A DNA stretch of 47,900 nucleotides, from NCBI GenBank assembly GCA_022701985.1, contig JAKONK010000127.1, positions 1-47,900 on the forward strand, in the 5' to 3' direction. Under the pieces are notes generated by a model that was not told where the DNA came from, searched no databases, and saw nothing but the letters and a program-made list of their open reading frames with translations. Position numbers and translations under genes: made by a program. This DNA is from Actinomycetales bacterium. Lineage in GTDB: Bacteria > Actinomycetota > Actinomycetes > Actinomycetales > Quadrisphaeraceae. This document shows, one piece after another, positions 8,518 through 15,980 of this stretch (position 1 is its first letter; each line of letters begins with the position of its first letter).

Positions 8518-8862
8518 TCAGGCGAGGTGGCGCGTGGTGGGCACGGCGCCGGCGATGGCCGCCAGCACGTCGGTGTCCTCCAGCGCGAGGGTGAAGTCGA
8601 GGACGTCGTCCCAGCTGATGGAGGCGCCCGCGTGCTCCTCGAGCACCTCGGCCGGCACCGCCCAGTGCTCCGCGGGCACGCCGCCGGTGGTCAGCAGGCG
8701 CACGACGTCGTCCGTGGCGTGCTTGCGCACCTCCTCGGCGCACTCGGGGCAGTGGAACGCGTAGAAGCTCCACGCCGAGACCGTGCACACCACGAGGCGC
8801 ACCTGGGGCGGGGTCAGCTCGACGTCGCCGCAGGTGGGGCACGAGGCCTTGATCGTGGTCAT
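8518..8862 (-). CDS. Zinc-ribbon-like protein of unknown function
   Basis: A 114-residue soluble protein. Two CxxC pairs, SCPTCGDVEL at residues 7-14 and FHCPECAEEV near residue 37, suggest a bound zinc. The segment between them (VRLVVCTVSAWSFYAF) looks like the beta-hairpin of a zinc ribbon, and an acidic helical C-terminal half follows (residues 45-105). The ATG at 8862 has a GGAAGGACC purine run upstream. It sits between pafC and the small membrane protein, all in the same direction. I know of no assigned function; its place next to pafC is the only functional hint. Confidence 0.78.
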   Translation of the reverse strand: MTTIKASCPTCGDVELTPPQVRLVVCTVSAWSFYAFHCPECAEEVRKHATDDVVRLLTTGGVPAEHWAVPAEVLEEHAGASISWDDVLDFTLALEDTDVLAAIAGAVPTTRHLA

Positions 8863-8952
8863 GGTGCGCGGGTCCTTCCGGTCGTGGTGCGCCCCCGCTC
8901 CGCAGGGGCTGACACAGACCTGATCGGGACCGAGCCGCGCGGCCTTGACCGC

Positions 8953-10002
8953 TCAGCCCGGCGCTTGCTCCGCCCGGGTGACCGCCAGGTGCGCCTCCAG
9001 CGCCGTGCGCGCGGCCCGGGCCAGCCCCTCGGCCACCTCGGGCGGGTCGACGACGACCGCGGCGCCGCCCAGCGGCAGCAGCAGGCGGCGGAGCCACCGG
9101 TCGTCGGCGGTGCGCAGCCGGACCCTCGCGCGCCCCTGGCCGCCGGCTTCGTCCAGCTCCTCGACGGACTCCACCGGGACGTGCTCCAGCAGCCACCGCG
9201 CCTGGGCGTCGAGCTCGAGGGTGACGACGAGGTCGTCCTCGCCGGGGGTGAAGAGGCCGTCGTCGACGTCGCGGGCCACGGCCTGCTCGGGCGGGGTGCC
9301 GTCGGCGTCGAGCACCTCGGCGGTGACGATCCTGTCGACGCGGAACATCCGCACGCCGCCGGCCCGGTGGCACCAGCCCTCGAGGTACCAGCGGCCGTCG
9401 ACGGTCAGCAGGCGCATCGGGTCGACGTCGCGCTCGGTGGTCTCGTCGCGCGAGGGCACGAGGTAGTGCAGGCGCAGCCGGCGGCGGCCGGCGGGGTGGC
9501 GCAGCGCCTCACGGGCGGTGGACAGCACCTCGCTGCCCTCGTCGGGGGCGCTGTCGCGGGTGAGGTCGACGCTGAGCGCTCGGGAGGCGTGGGCGGCCTC
9601 GCCGGCGGCCTCGGTGAGCTTGGCCAGGGCCCCGGTGAGGGCCTCGCGGTCCTGCTCGCCGGCGAAGCCGGGGACGTCGATGAGCGTGCGCAGGCCCGTG
9701 ATCAGGGCGAGGGCCTCGTCGATGCCGAGGCGCAGGGGCCGGGCGATGGCCTCGGCGTTGCCGATGTGGAGGCGCCCGCCCTCCCAGTCGGCCTCGATGA
9801 GGTCGTCGGGCAGGTGGCCCGGGGTGCCGCAGACGAAGAGGAGCTCGAGGTCCTTCACCAGCTGGTCGGTGGTGATGCCGAACCTGTCGGCGACCTCCTC
9901 CAGGGGCGCCCCCTGGTGCTCCAGCACCCACGGGACCATCGCGAGCAGCCGGGAGAGGCGGTCGGCGGCCGAGGGCTGCACCGGCGGCCTGGGCCGCCTC
10001 AC
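8953..10002 (-). CDS. pafC: Proteasome accessory factor C, WYL-domain transcription regulator
   Basis: A 349-residue partner of PafB. The N-terminal winged helix is seen in LSRLLAMVPWVLEHQGAPLEE and VADRFGITTDQLVKDLELLFVCG. A middle helical region follows, then the WYL domain with RRLRLHYLVPSRDETTERDV, VDPMRLLTVDGRWYLEGWCH and RMFRVDRI, and a C-terminal WCX extension. In mycobacteria PafB and PafC together activate most DNA-damage genes, using the -10 region jointly with RNA polymerase; despite the name they do not act in pupylation itself. The GTG at 10002 overlaps the pafB stop in GTGA, giving obligate coupling. A second GTG eight codons downstream is possible. The 90-base gap to the next gene shows no clear signal. 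Confidence 0.94.
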   Translation of the reverse strand: MRRPRPPVQPSAADRLSRLLAMVPWVLEHQGAPLEEVADRFGITTDQLVKDLELLFVCGTPGHLPDDLIEADWEGGRLHIGNAEAIARPLRLGIDEALALITGLRTLIDVPGFAGEQDREALTGALAKLTEAAGEAAHASRALSVDLTRDSAPDEGSEVLSTAREALRHPAGRRRLRLHYLVPSRDETTERDVDPMRLLTVDGRWYLEGWCHRAGGVRMFRVDRIVTAEVLDADGTPPEQAVARDVDDGLFTPGEDDLVVTLELDAQARWLLEHVPVESVEELDEAGGQGRARVRLRTADDRWLRRLLLPLGGAAVVVDPPEVAEGLARAARTALEAHLAVTRAEQAPG

Positions 10003-10994
10003 GCGTGCGCCTCCAGCACGCCGCGCAGGCGGCGGACCACGGCCTCGCGCAGGTCGTCGGGGGCCAGGGCGACGGCGTGCGGTGCGGCGGCGGCCACGGT
10101 GGCGGCGAGCTCCTCGACGTCGGTGAAGGTGACCTCGGCCTCGACGGCCTCTCCCGCGGAGGCCGCCGGGACCCGGGCGCGCAGGCGCAGCTGGCCCGCC
10201 GCTCCCCCGGCCAGGCGCAGCCGGGCGGTGCGGGGCTCGCCGTCGCGGGCCCCGGCGGCCACGCGGGCGATCATGGCGCGCCCGTCGACGTCGTCGGGGA
10301 CCTCGTAGGCGCCCGCGGGCCCGCTGCGGCGCACGGCGCCCTCGACGCGGGAGAGGCGGAACACGCGGGGCGCGCCGCGGTCGAGGTCGTGGCCGACCAG
10401 GTACCAGTGGCCGTGCCAGGAGGTGACCTGCCAGGGCTGGACGCTGCGGCGGGCCGGGTCGCCGGTGCCGGCGGTGCGGTAGGTGAAGGTGACGCGCTGG
10501 CGGTCGCGGGCGGCGGCGTACAGCGGCTCGAAGGCGGGCTCGGCGGTGCGGACCCGCGGCTCGACGCCGATCAGCGACTGCTCGTCGACCTCGACGCCGA
10601 GGGCGCGCAGCTTGGTCAGGGCGCGGGCGGCGGGCCCGGCGAGGCTGGCCTGGGCCCACACGCGCGCGGCCAGCGACAGGACGGCGAGCTCGGCCGCGGT
10701 GAAGGAGACCTCGGGCAGCGCGTAGGCGTCGCGGTCGACGCGGTAGCCCTGCTCGTCGTCGAACCACGCCGAGGCGGAGCCGGTGACCAGGGGCACGCCC
10801 AGCTCGCGCAGCTCCTCCTTGTCTCGCTCGAACATCCTGTCGAACGCCTCGGTGGTGGCGCAGTCCTCGTACTGGGGCACGGCCCGGCGGATCTGCTCCT
10901 TCGAGAGCCAGGTGCGGGTCGAGAGCAGGGCGATGACCAGGTTCAGCAGGCGCTCCGTCCGGCGGTCTCCCGCACCTGCCGCGCCTCCAGCCAC
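9999..10994 (-). CDS. pafB: Proteasome accessory factor B, WYL-domain transcription regulator
   Basis: A 331-residue regulator. The N-terminal winged helix begins at RRTERLLNLVIALLSTRTWL and includes SKEQIRRAVPQYED and FDRMFERDKEELRELGVPL. A helical linker precedes the WYL domain (FTYRTAGTGDPARRSVQPW, WHGHWYLVGHDLDRGAPRVF, RLSRVEG). It is the first gene of a minus-strand run with pafC. The GTG start stands six bases after a TAGCCT -10, so the messenger is probably leaderless; no PafBC-type element lies upstream of this -10, so autoregulation of the mycobacterial kind is not evident. The intergenic region is shared with the divergent ATPase gene and its operator, which begins about 40 bases from the pafB -10. 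Confidence 0.95.
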   Translation of the reverse strand: MAGGAAGAGDRRTERLLNLVIALLSTRTWLSKEQIRRAVPQYEDCATTEAFDRMFERDKEELRELGVPLVTGSASAWFDDEQGYRVDRDAYALPEVSFTAAELAVLSLAARVWAQASLAGPAARALTKLRALGVEVDEQSLIGVEPRVRTAEPAFEPLYAAARDRQRVTFTYRTAGTGDPARRSVQPWQVTSWHGHWYLVGHDLDRGAPRVFRLSRVEGAVRRSGPAGAYEVPDDVDGRAMIARVAAGARDGEPRTARLRLAGGAAGQLRLRARVPAASAGEAVEAEVTFTDVEELAATVAAAAPHAVALAPDDLREAVVRRLRGVLEAHA

Positions 10995-11006
10995 GCTGGG
11001 AGGCTA
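10995..11006 (-). promoter_or_regulatory. Leaderless promoter of pafBC
   Basis: TAGCCT (11001-11006, minus strand), six bases, then the pafB GTG at 10994. No -35-like or TTGTCRGTG element is found at the expected distance. Confidence 0.6.
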
Positions 11007-11046
11007 GCAGCGGACCTCCCATCGGGACCGGCGGAGCACCCGCGTG

Positions 11047-11103
11047 TGTAGGGATCTGTAGGGCGGTGTAGTGATCCGCTACACGGCCCTACAGGTCCCT
11101 ACA
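11047..11103. promoter_or_regulatory. Six-site phased palindromic operator before the ATPase gene
   Basis: Two 25-base arms (11047-11071 and 11079-11103) are inverted repeats with two mismatches, separated by TGATCCG. The left arm holds TGTAG at 11047, 11057 and 11067; the right arm holds CTACA at 11079, 11089 and 11099. Within each arm the half-sites are exactly 10 bases apart, one helical turn. The element ends three bases before the -10 of the ATPase gene and covers its -35 region. This geometry fits cooperative binding by a dimeric or higher-order DNA-binding protein, which is inferred, not known. Confidence 0.8.
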
Positions 11104-11105
11104 CC

Positions 11106-11117
11106 TACCATCGGCGC
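11106..11117 (+). promoter_or_regulatory. Leaderless promoter of the AAA ATPase gene
   Basis: TACCAT (11106-11111), six bases, then GTG at 11118. There is no ribosome-binding site. The large operator lies immediately upstream. Confidence 0.6.
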
Positions 11118-12311
11118 GTGGACGCCGTGGCCAACCCCTACGCCCCGGGCGCCGGGCGCACCCCGGCGGCCCTGGTGGGCCGCGACCGGCAGCGGGAGGC
11201 GTGGCGGGTCGGCCTCGACAGGGTCGAGCGCGGCCGCACCGCGCAGCCGGTGGTGCTGTACGGCCTGCGCGGCGTCGGCAAGACGGTGCTGCTGTCGAGC
11301 TTCCGCACCGCCGCCGCCCAGCGCGGCTGGGTGGTGGCCCAGGTCGAGGCGGGCGCCGGCTCCGGCCCGGCCGCGGGCGGCGCCGGGCTGCGCGGGGCCG
11401 TCGGAGAGGCCCTGCACGCGCCCCTGGTCGACCGGGCCCGCCCCAGCGCCGGCCGCCGGCTGCTGGCCGCCCTGCGCACCGCGCTGAGCTTCAAGGCCTC
11501 CTACGACACCGCCGGCACCTGGAACTTCGGGGTCGACCTCGGCGAGGTGGGGGGCGGGGGCGCCGACACCGGGGTCCTCGAGGCCGACCTCGCCAAGCTG
11601 GTGCGCGACGTCGCCGCCGGCGCCGCCGAGGACGGCGGCGGGCTCGCGCTGCTGGTCGACGAGGCCCAGGACGCCACCCCCGCCGAGCTGGCGGCCCTGT
11701 GCGCCGTCGCGCACGCCGCGGGCCAGCAGGACTGGCCGGTCCTGGTCGCCCTGGCCGGCCTGCCGAGCCTGCCGCGGGTGCTGGCCGAGGCCAAGTCGTA
11801 CGCGGAGCGGCTCTTCGTCTACGAGCGGATCGAGCAGCTGACCCCCGACGCGGCCGTCGAGGCCCTCGTCGCCCCCGCGGTGGCCGAGGGCGTCCACTGG
11901 ACCGACGGCGCCGTCGAGCTGGTGGTGGCCGCCACCGGCGGCTACCCGTACTTCCTGCAGCAGTTCGGGCAGGAGTGCTGGAACGAGGCCCAGGGCGACA
12001 CCATCGCCCACGCCGATGCCCGCGTGGGCGCCGCCCGCGGTCGCGCCGCCCTCGACGACGGCTTCTTCCGCTCCCGCTGGGACCGCGCCACCGGCGCCGA
12101 GCAGGCCTACCTGCGCGCGATGGCCGCCGACGGCGACGCCGGCACGCCCTCGGGCGAGGTGGCCGCCCGGCTGGGGCGCAAGGTCGCGAGCCTGGGGCCC
12201 GCCCGGGCCAGCCTGATCGCCAAGGGGCTGGTCTACGCCCCCGAGCACGGGGTGGTGGCGTTCACCGTCCCGGGCATGGCCGACTTCATCGAGCGGCAGC
12301 CAGCGGGCTGA
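11118..12311 (+). CDS. AAA-type ATP-binding protein with C-terminal winged-helix-like region
   Basis: A 397-residue STAND/AAA-like ATPase resembling archaeal-type ATPases. Walker A is LYGLRGVGKTVLL (about residues 47-59) and Walker B with catalytic Glu is LALLVDEAQD (176-185). A region with YAERLFVYERIEQL and TGGYPYFLQQFGQECWNEA matches the sensor and lid part of this family, and the last 90 residues (LRAMAADGDAG to PGMADFIERQ) look like a winged helix. A glycine/alanine-rich segment at residues 77-98 is probably a loop. Partner and substrate are unknown. It is a single-gene unit, divergent from pafB, with an elaborate operator and a leaderless start. Its last 26 bases overlap the end of the convergent chelatase gene. 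It could be an NTP-dependent switch or regulator rather than a metabolic enzyme. Confidence 0.88.
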   Translation: MDAVANPYAPGAGRTPAALVGRDRQREAWRVGLDRVERGRTAQPVVLYGLRGVGKTVLLSSFRTAAAQRGWVVAQVEAGAGSGPAAGGAGLRGAVGEALHAPLVDRARPSAGRRLLAALRTALSFKASYDTAGTWNFGVDLGEVGGGGADTGVLEADLAKLVRDVAAGAAEDGGGLALLVDEAQDATPAELAALCAVAHAAGQQDWPVLVALAGLPSLPRVLAEAKSYAERLFVYERIEQLTPDAAVEALVAPAVAEGVHWTDGAVELVVAATGGYPYFLQQFGQECWNEAQGDTIAHADARVGAARGRAALDDGFFRSRWDRATGAEQAYLRAMAADGDAGTPSGEVAARLGRKVASLGPARASLIAKGLVYAPEHGVVAFTVPGMADFIERQPAG

Positions 12312-13047
12312 CGACCGGGCTCAGCGCCTCGTCGTAGCGGCGCAGGGCCAGCGCCGCGAGGCGGGGGTCGACGTCGCCGTCGTCGCACAGGGTGGGGGCC
12401 ACGACGTCGGCCAGCCCCTCGTCCAGCAGGCCGGCGAGCCGCTGGGAGAAGACCCCCGGCGCGAGCAGGTAGGGGGCCACCGCCACGCGCCGGCCGGGGT
12501 GGGCCGCCCGCAGGTCGGCGCACGCCTGCGCCGCGGTGGGGGTCTGCGCCGAGGAGTAGGCGGCGGTGACGGGGCCGGCGCCGGGGGGTCGGCGCGCGCG
12601 GACCGCCTCGAGCACGGCCTCGACGTCGGCGACCGCGCGGGCGGCGAGCGAGCCGGCGGCCAGCACCACCAGGGCGTCGTCGTCGCGGCCGCCGGCCGCG
12701 GCGAGGCGGTCCAGGAGCACCTCGACCAGGGCGTCGTCGGGACCGAGCGCGGCGGCGGCCCGCGAGGCGGCCCCGAGCGCCCGCGCGGCCCGGACGGCCG
12801 AGGCGACGTCGGAGCGCACGTGGTAGCCGGTCGACAGCAGCAGCGGCACCACGACGTGCGCCGTCCCCTCGGCCGCGAGCCGGGCGACGACGTCGTCCAG
12901 GGCGGGCTTCTGCACGTCGACGTGCGCCGCGAGCACCCGGACGCCGGGGCGCTGGGCGGCCACGGCGAGGCGGAGCTGGGCGACGGTGCGCCGCCCGGTG
13001 GTGGAGCGGGTGCCGTGGGAGACCGCGACCAGCACCGGGGTGCTCAC
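12286..13047 (-). CDS. Sirohydrochlorin chelatase (CbiX/SirB-type)
   Basis: A 253-residue two-domain class II chelatase inserting Fe2+ into sirohydrochlorin, the last step to siroheme. The first domain has the metal-site histidine in LVAVSHGTRS, and the segment VVVPLLLSTGYHVRSDV carries the second. The second domain (AAYSSAQTPTAAQACADLR, VAPYLLAPGVFSQRL) is the degenerate repeat usual in long forms. The GTG start overlaps the HemD-like gene stop in GTGA, so it ends a three-gene siroheme/regulator operon supplying the nitrite reductase. Its 3' end runs 26 bases into the convergent ATPase gene with no terminator between. Cobalt chelation for cobalamin is an alternative, made unlikely by the context. 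Confidence 0.88.
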   Translation of the reverse strand: MSTPVLVAVSHGTRSTTGRRTVAQLRLAVAAQRPGVRVLAAHVDVQKPALDDVVARLAAEGTAHVVVPLLLSTGYHVRSDVASAVRAARALGAASRAAAALGPDDALVEVLLDRLAAAGGRDDDALVVLAAGSLAARAVADVEAVLEAVRARRPPGAGPVTAAYSSAQTPTAAQACADLRAAHPGRRVAVAPYLLAPGVFSQRLAGLLDEGLADVVAPTLCDDGDVDPRLAALALRRYDEALSPVVSPLAAAR

Positions 13048-14216
13048 GCGACGTCCAGGGCGTAGCCCCGCTTCACCACGGTCCGGACCAGCGCACCGCC
13101 GGAGGGGGCCTGGGCGGTCAGGGAGGAGCGCAGCCGGGCCACGGCCACCTCCACGGCGTGCCCGTCGGTGGCGGCCGGCAGCGCGCGGAGCAGCTCGGTG
13201 CGGCTGGCCACCCGTCCCGGGTCGACCGCCAGGTGGGCCAGCACGGCGAGCGCCCCGGGGGCCAGCTCGAGGAGGCGGCCGTCGAGCACGGCGCCGCGGG
13301 CGCGGACGACCAGCTCACCGGCCGGGGTCACCACCCGGGCGCGCGGGTGGGCCCCCAGGTGGGCGGACAGGCACCGCATGAGGGCGCCCAGGCGCCAGCG
13401 CTCGGGCACCAGGGGCTCCACGCCGAGCTCGCGCAGCGGGGCGGCGGTGACGTCGCCGACGGCGCAGCAGACGACCGCGCCCCCCGGCGAGCCGTCCCCC
13501 ATCGCGGCCAGCACCTCGGGCAGCCGGCCGCGGCGGTCGGCCGCCTCCAGCAGCGCGACGGCCCCGGGGGCGGAGGTGAAGGTGACGGCGTCGAGGCTGC
13601 GGGCCGCGAGGGCGTCGACGAGCCCGTCGACGGCGCCCGGGTCGTCGGGGGGCTCCCAGCGGTACACCGAGACGGTGCGCAGGTCGGCGCCGGCGGCGCG
13701 CAGGGGCTCGAGCTCGTCCAGGGCCCCCTGGGTGTGGGCGCCGTGCAGCTGCACGAGCACCGACCGCCCGGCGACGCCCTGGGCGAGGAGGTGCTCGACG
13801 GCCTCGGCGGTCTGCTCGCTGGCGGCGGTCCACGCCTCGGACAGGCCCGCCGCGCGGACGGCTCCGCGGGCCTTGGGGCCGCGGGCCAGCACCCGGGTGC
13901 CCGCGAGCGCGGTGACGAGGGCCTCGTCGAGGCCGTGGGCCTCGGCGGCGGAGAGCCAGCCGCGCAGGCCGATGGCGGTGGTGACGACGAGGACGTCGGG
14001 CGGGTCGGCGATGGCGGCGCGGGTGGCGGTGAGGAGGTCGGCGTCCTCGGTGATGGGGACGATGCGCATGGTGGGGGCGTGGACGACGTCGGCGCCGCGG
14101 CGGGTGAAGGTGGCGATGAGCTCGTCGGAGCGGCGGTGGCTGGTGACGCCGATGGTGGCGCCGAGCAGCTGGGTGGGGTCGAGCTCGCTGGTGGTGCTCG
14201 TGGGGGTGGTGCTCAC
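13044..14216 (-). CDS. nnaR: Uroporphyrinogen-III synthase domain fused to winged helix; NnaR-like regulator
   Basis: A 390-residue protein. Residues from about 20 to 265 form a HemD-like fold (ATIGVTSHRRSDELIATF, VVTTAIGLRGWL, VSVYRWEPPDDPGAVDGL, AVTFTSAPGAVALLEA). The last 95 residues form an OmpR/PhoB-type winged helix ending TVVKRGYALDVA. This fusion is the architecture of NnaR of Streptomyces and mycobacteria, a co-activator of nitrate/nitrite assimilation genes together with GlnR. Whether the HemD part still makes uroporphyrinogen III is unclear; it may instead sense a tetrapyrrole intermediate. It is coupled by GTGA overlaps to the siroheme synthase gene before it and the chelatase after it. 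A repeated box before this operon and before narK is a candidate target. Confidence 0.87.
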   Translation of the reverse strand: MSTTPTSTTSELDPTQLLGATIGVTSHRRSDELIATFTRRGADVVHAPTMRIVPITEDADLLTATRAAIADPPDVLVVTTAIGLRGWLSAAEAHGLDEALVTALAGTRVLARGPKARGAVRAAGLSEAWTAASEQTAEAVEHLLAQGVAGRSVLVQLHGAHTQGALDELEPLRAAGADLRTVSVYRWEPPDDPGAVDGLVDALAARSLDAVTFTSAPGAVALLEAADRRGRLPEVLAAMGDGSPGGAVVCCAVGDVTAAPLRELGVEPLVPERWRLGALMRCLSAHLGAHPRARVVTPAGELVVRARGAVLDGRLLELAPGALAVLAHLAVDPGRVASRTELLRALPAATDGHAVEVAVARLRSSLTAQAPSGGALVRTVVKRGYALDVA

Positions 14217-15550
14217 CGCACGGGTTCCTGCGCCGGTTCCGGCGCGGGCGCGTGGGCCGGTGGCCGGGTGGTGGCCCTGGTGCGCAGGTCGACCACCGGG
14301 GTGGGCTGCTGCGGGGTCGGGTGCGCCATCGCGGCGACGAGCCCGATGACGATGACGGCCGGGGCGCGCACCCCCCGGCTCTGCGCGACCTGCGCGGCGG
14401 TGGCGAGGGTGGCGGTGGTGGTCCGCTGCTCGGGGGTGCAGCCGCTCTCGACGAGGGCGACGGGCAGGTCGGGGTCGGCTCCCTGGGCCGCGAGGCCGGC
14501 GGCGAGCTCGGGCAGGCGGGAGACGCCCATGAGCACCACGAGGGTGCCGCCGCGGGCGGTCTGGGCGGCGAGGTCGAGCAGCTCGTCGTCGCCGAGGACC
14601 TCGTGGCCGGTCATCACCGTGACCGAGCGGGCCACGCCGCGGTGGGTGACGGGGATGCCGGCGGCGGCGGGCACCGCGAGCGCGCTGGTGATGCCGGGGA
14701 CGACGTCGACGGTGATGCCGGCGGCGCGGCAGGCGGCGGCCTCCTCGGCGCCGCGGCCGAAGACGTAGCCGTCTCCCCCCTTGAGGCGCACCACGCGCAG
14801 GCCGCGCAGGGCGCGGTCGACCAGCACCCGCTCGATCTCGCGCTGGGGCACGGGGTGGTGGTCGGGGGCCTTGCCGACGTCGACGACCTCGACGTCGGCG
14901 TCGAGCTCGTCCAGGAGGGCGCGGGGCGCGAGCCTGTCGACGACGACGACGTCGGCCTCCGCGAGCGCGCGGCGTCCGGCCAGGGTGATCAGGGAGGCGT
15001 CGCCGGGGCCGCCGCCGACGAGGGTGACGCGTCCCAGCCCCCCTCGGTCGTGGTCGGCCGAGGGGCGGCGGTGGCGGCGCAGCGGCAGCGCACCGGAGCT
15101 GAGGCCGAGGCGGACGCCGTCGCGCAGGGCGGCGGAGCGCCTCGGGTCTCCCCCGGCGGTGACGGAGATGACGACGTCGTCCTGGCGGACCACCGCGGGG
15201 GTCCAGGCGCGGGTGCGCGCGTCGCCCTCGGTGCGGGAGGCGCGCACGCACCAGGTCCGGCGCGAGGTGGCCTCGGCGGCCACGGCGTCGTCGGTGCGGG
15301 CGTCGCCGGTGGCGGTGTGGACGAGCCAGGCGCCGTCCAGGTCGGTGGCGCACCAGCGGCCCTGCCGCCAGGCGAGGTCGCCGGCGTCGGCCATCGCGAC
15401 GACCTCCTCGCACGCCTGCGGGGCGACGAGGAGGACGTCGGCACCGGCGGAGACCAGCTCGCGGGCGCGCCGGGCGCCCACGGGCCCGCCACCGACGACG
15501 ACGGCGCGGCGACCGCTCAGGTCCAGGTGCAGCGGGTACGGGTGGTCCAC
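14213..15550 (-). CDS. cysG: Siroheme synthase: precorrin-2 dehydrogenase plus uroporphyrinogen-III methyltransferase
   Basis: A 445-residue CysG-like fusion. The N-terminal third is an NAD-binding precorrin-2 dehydrogenase (YPLHLDLSGRRAVVVGGGPV, then ITAGGDPRRSAAL-like VTAGGDPRRSAALRDG). After a short basic linker the SUMT domain follows: GRVTLVGGGPGDASLITL, VVRLKGGDGYVFGRGAEE, VVPGITSALAVPA, VTHRGVARSVTVMTGH, TLVVLMGVSRL. It makes sirohydrochlorin from uroporphyrinogen III for nitrite reductase. I prefer the GTG at 15550 to an upstream GTG at 15601: the family usually begins at the YPLxLDL strand, a -10-like CACGCT stands six bases before it, and the extra 17 residues would be encoded by regulatory repeats. 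The C-terminal 40 residues are proline-rich and probably disordered. Confidence 0.9.
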   Translation of the reverse strand: MDHPYPLHLDLSGRRAVVVGGGPVGARRARELVSAGADVLLVAPQACEEVVAMADAGDLAWRQGRWCATDLDGAWLVHTATGDARTDDAVAAEATSRRTWCVRASRTEGDARTRAWTPAVVRQDDVVISVTAGGDPRRSAALRDGVRLGLSSGALPLRRHRRPSADHDRGGLGRVTLVGGGPGDASLITLAGRRALAEADVVVVDRLAPRALLDELDADVEVVDVGKAPDHHPVPQREIERVLVDRALRGLRVVRLKGGDGYVFGRGAEEAAACRAAGITVDVVPGITSALAVPAAAGIPVTHRGVARSVTVMTGHEVLGDDELLDLAAQTARGGTLVVLMGVSRLPELAAGLAAQGADPDLPVALVESGCTPEQRTTTATLATAAQVAQSRGVRAPAVIVIGLVAAMAHPTPQQPTPVVDLRTRATTRPPAHAPAPEPAQEPVR

Positions 15551-15610
15551 GTCCCGAGCGTGCCCCCGCCGTGTTGCGGCGGTGTTGCGCTCGGTGACCA
15601 CCCGTGTTGC
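15551..15610 (-). promoter_or_regulatory. Siroheme operon promoter with three GCAACAC boxes
   Basis: On the minus strand GCAACAC occurs at 15604-15610, 15582-15588 and 15571-15577, that is, 22 and 11 bases apart and so on one face of the helix. The last box is followed by eight bases, CACGCT (15557-15562), six bases and the GTG at 15550. The narK promoter has the same box-N8--10 arrangement, sharing 12 identical bases (CGCCGTGTTGCG on the plus strand). Confidence 0.6.
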
Positions 15611-15632
15611 TTCCCCCGAGCACCGGACGCGG

Positions 15633-15980
15633 TCACCGGGGGGTGACGCGCACCCCGCCGTCGTCGTCCACGGCGACCCCGTGGACCCGCACGGGGGCCT
15701 GGCCGGAGGTGGACGCCCCCGTGCGCAGGTCCCAGGTGTTCAGGTGCAGCGGGCAGACCACCACGCAGGAGTCGATCTGCCCGTCGGCCAGCGGCCCCCC
15801 GGAGTGGGGGCAGACGGCGTCGACGGCGGAGACGCGGCCGTCGCGGTGGTGGAACACCGCCACCTGCACCTCACCGGCACCGGTCGGGACGACGTACGCG
15901 CGCCCCTCCCCGGGGGGGATCTCCGCGAGCGCCGCGACCCGCACGCCCGCCGTCGTCCCGCTGGTCGTCGTCGCGGTCAC
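15633..15980 (-). CDS. nirD: Nitrite reductase small subunit NirD, Rieske-type
   Basis: The 115-residue small subunit of assimilatory NADH-nitrite reductase. It keeps all four Rieske [2Fe-2S] ligands, CPH in VDAVCPHSGGPLADGQ and CPLH in SCVVVCPLHLNTWDL, unlike the enterobacterial NirD in which they are lost. The GTG at 15980 overlaps the nirB stop in GTGA. It is the last gene of the nitrate unit; about 20 bases separate its stop from the upstream region of the siroheme operon, so read-through is possible. Confidence 0.94.
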   Translation of the reverse strand: MTATTTSGTTAGVRVAALAEIPPGEGRAYVVPTGAGEVQVAVFHHRDGRVSAVDAVCPHSGGPLADGQIDSCVVVCPLHLNTWDLRTGASTSGQAPVRVHGVAVDDDGGVRVTPR

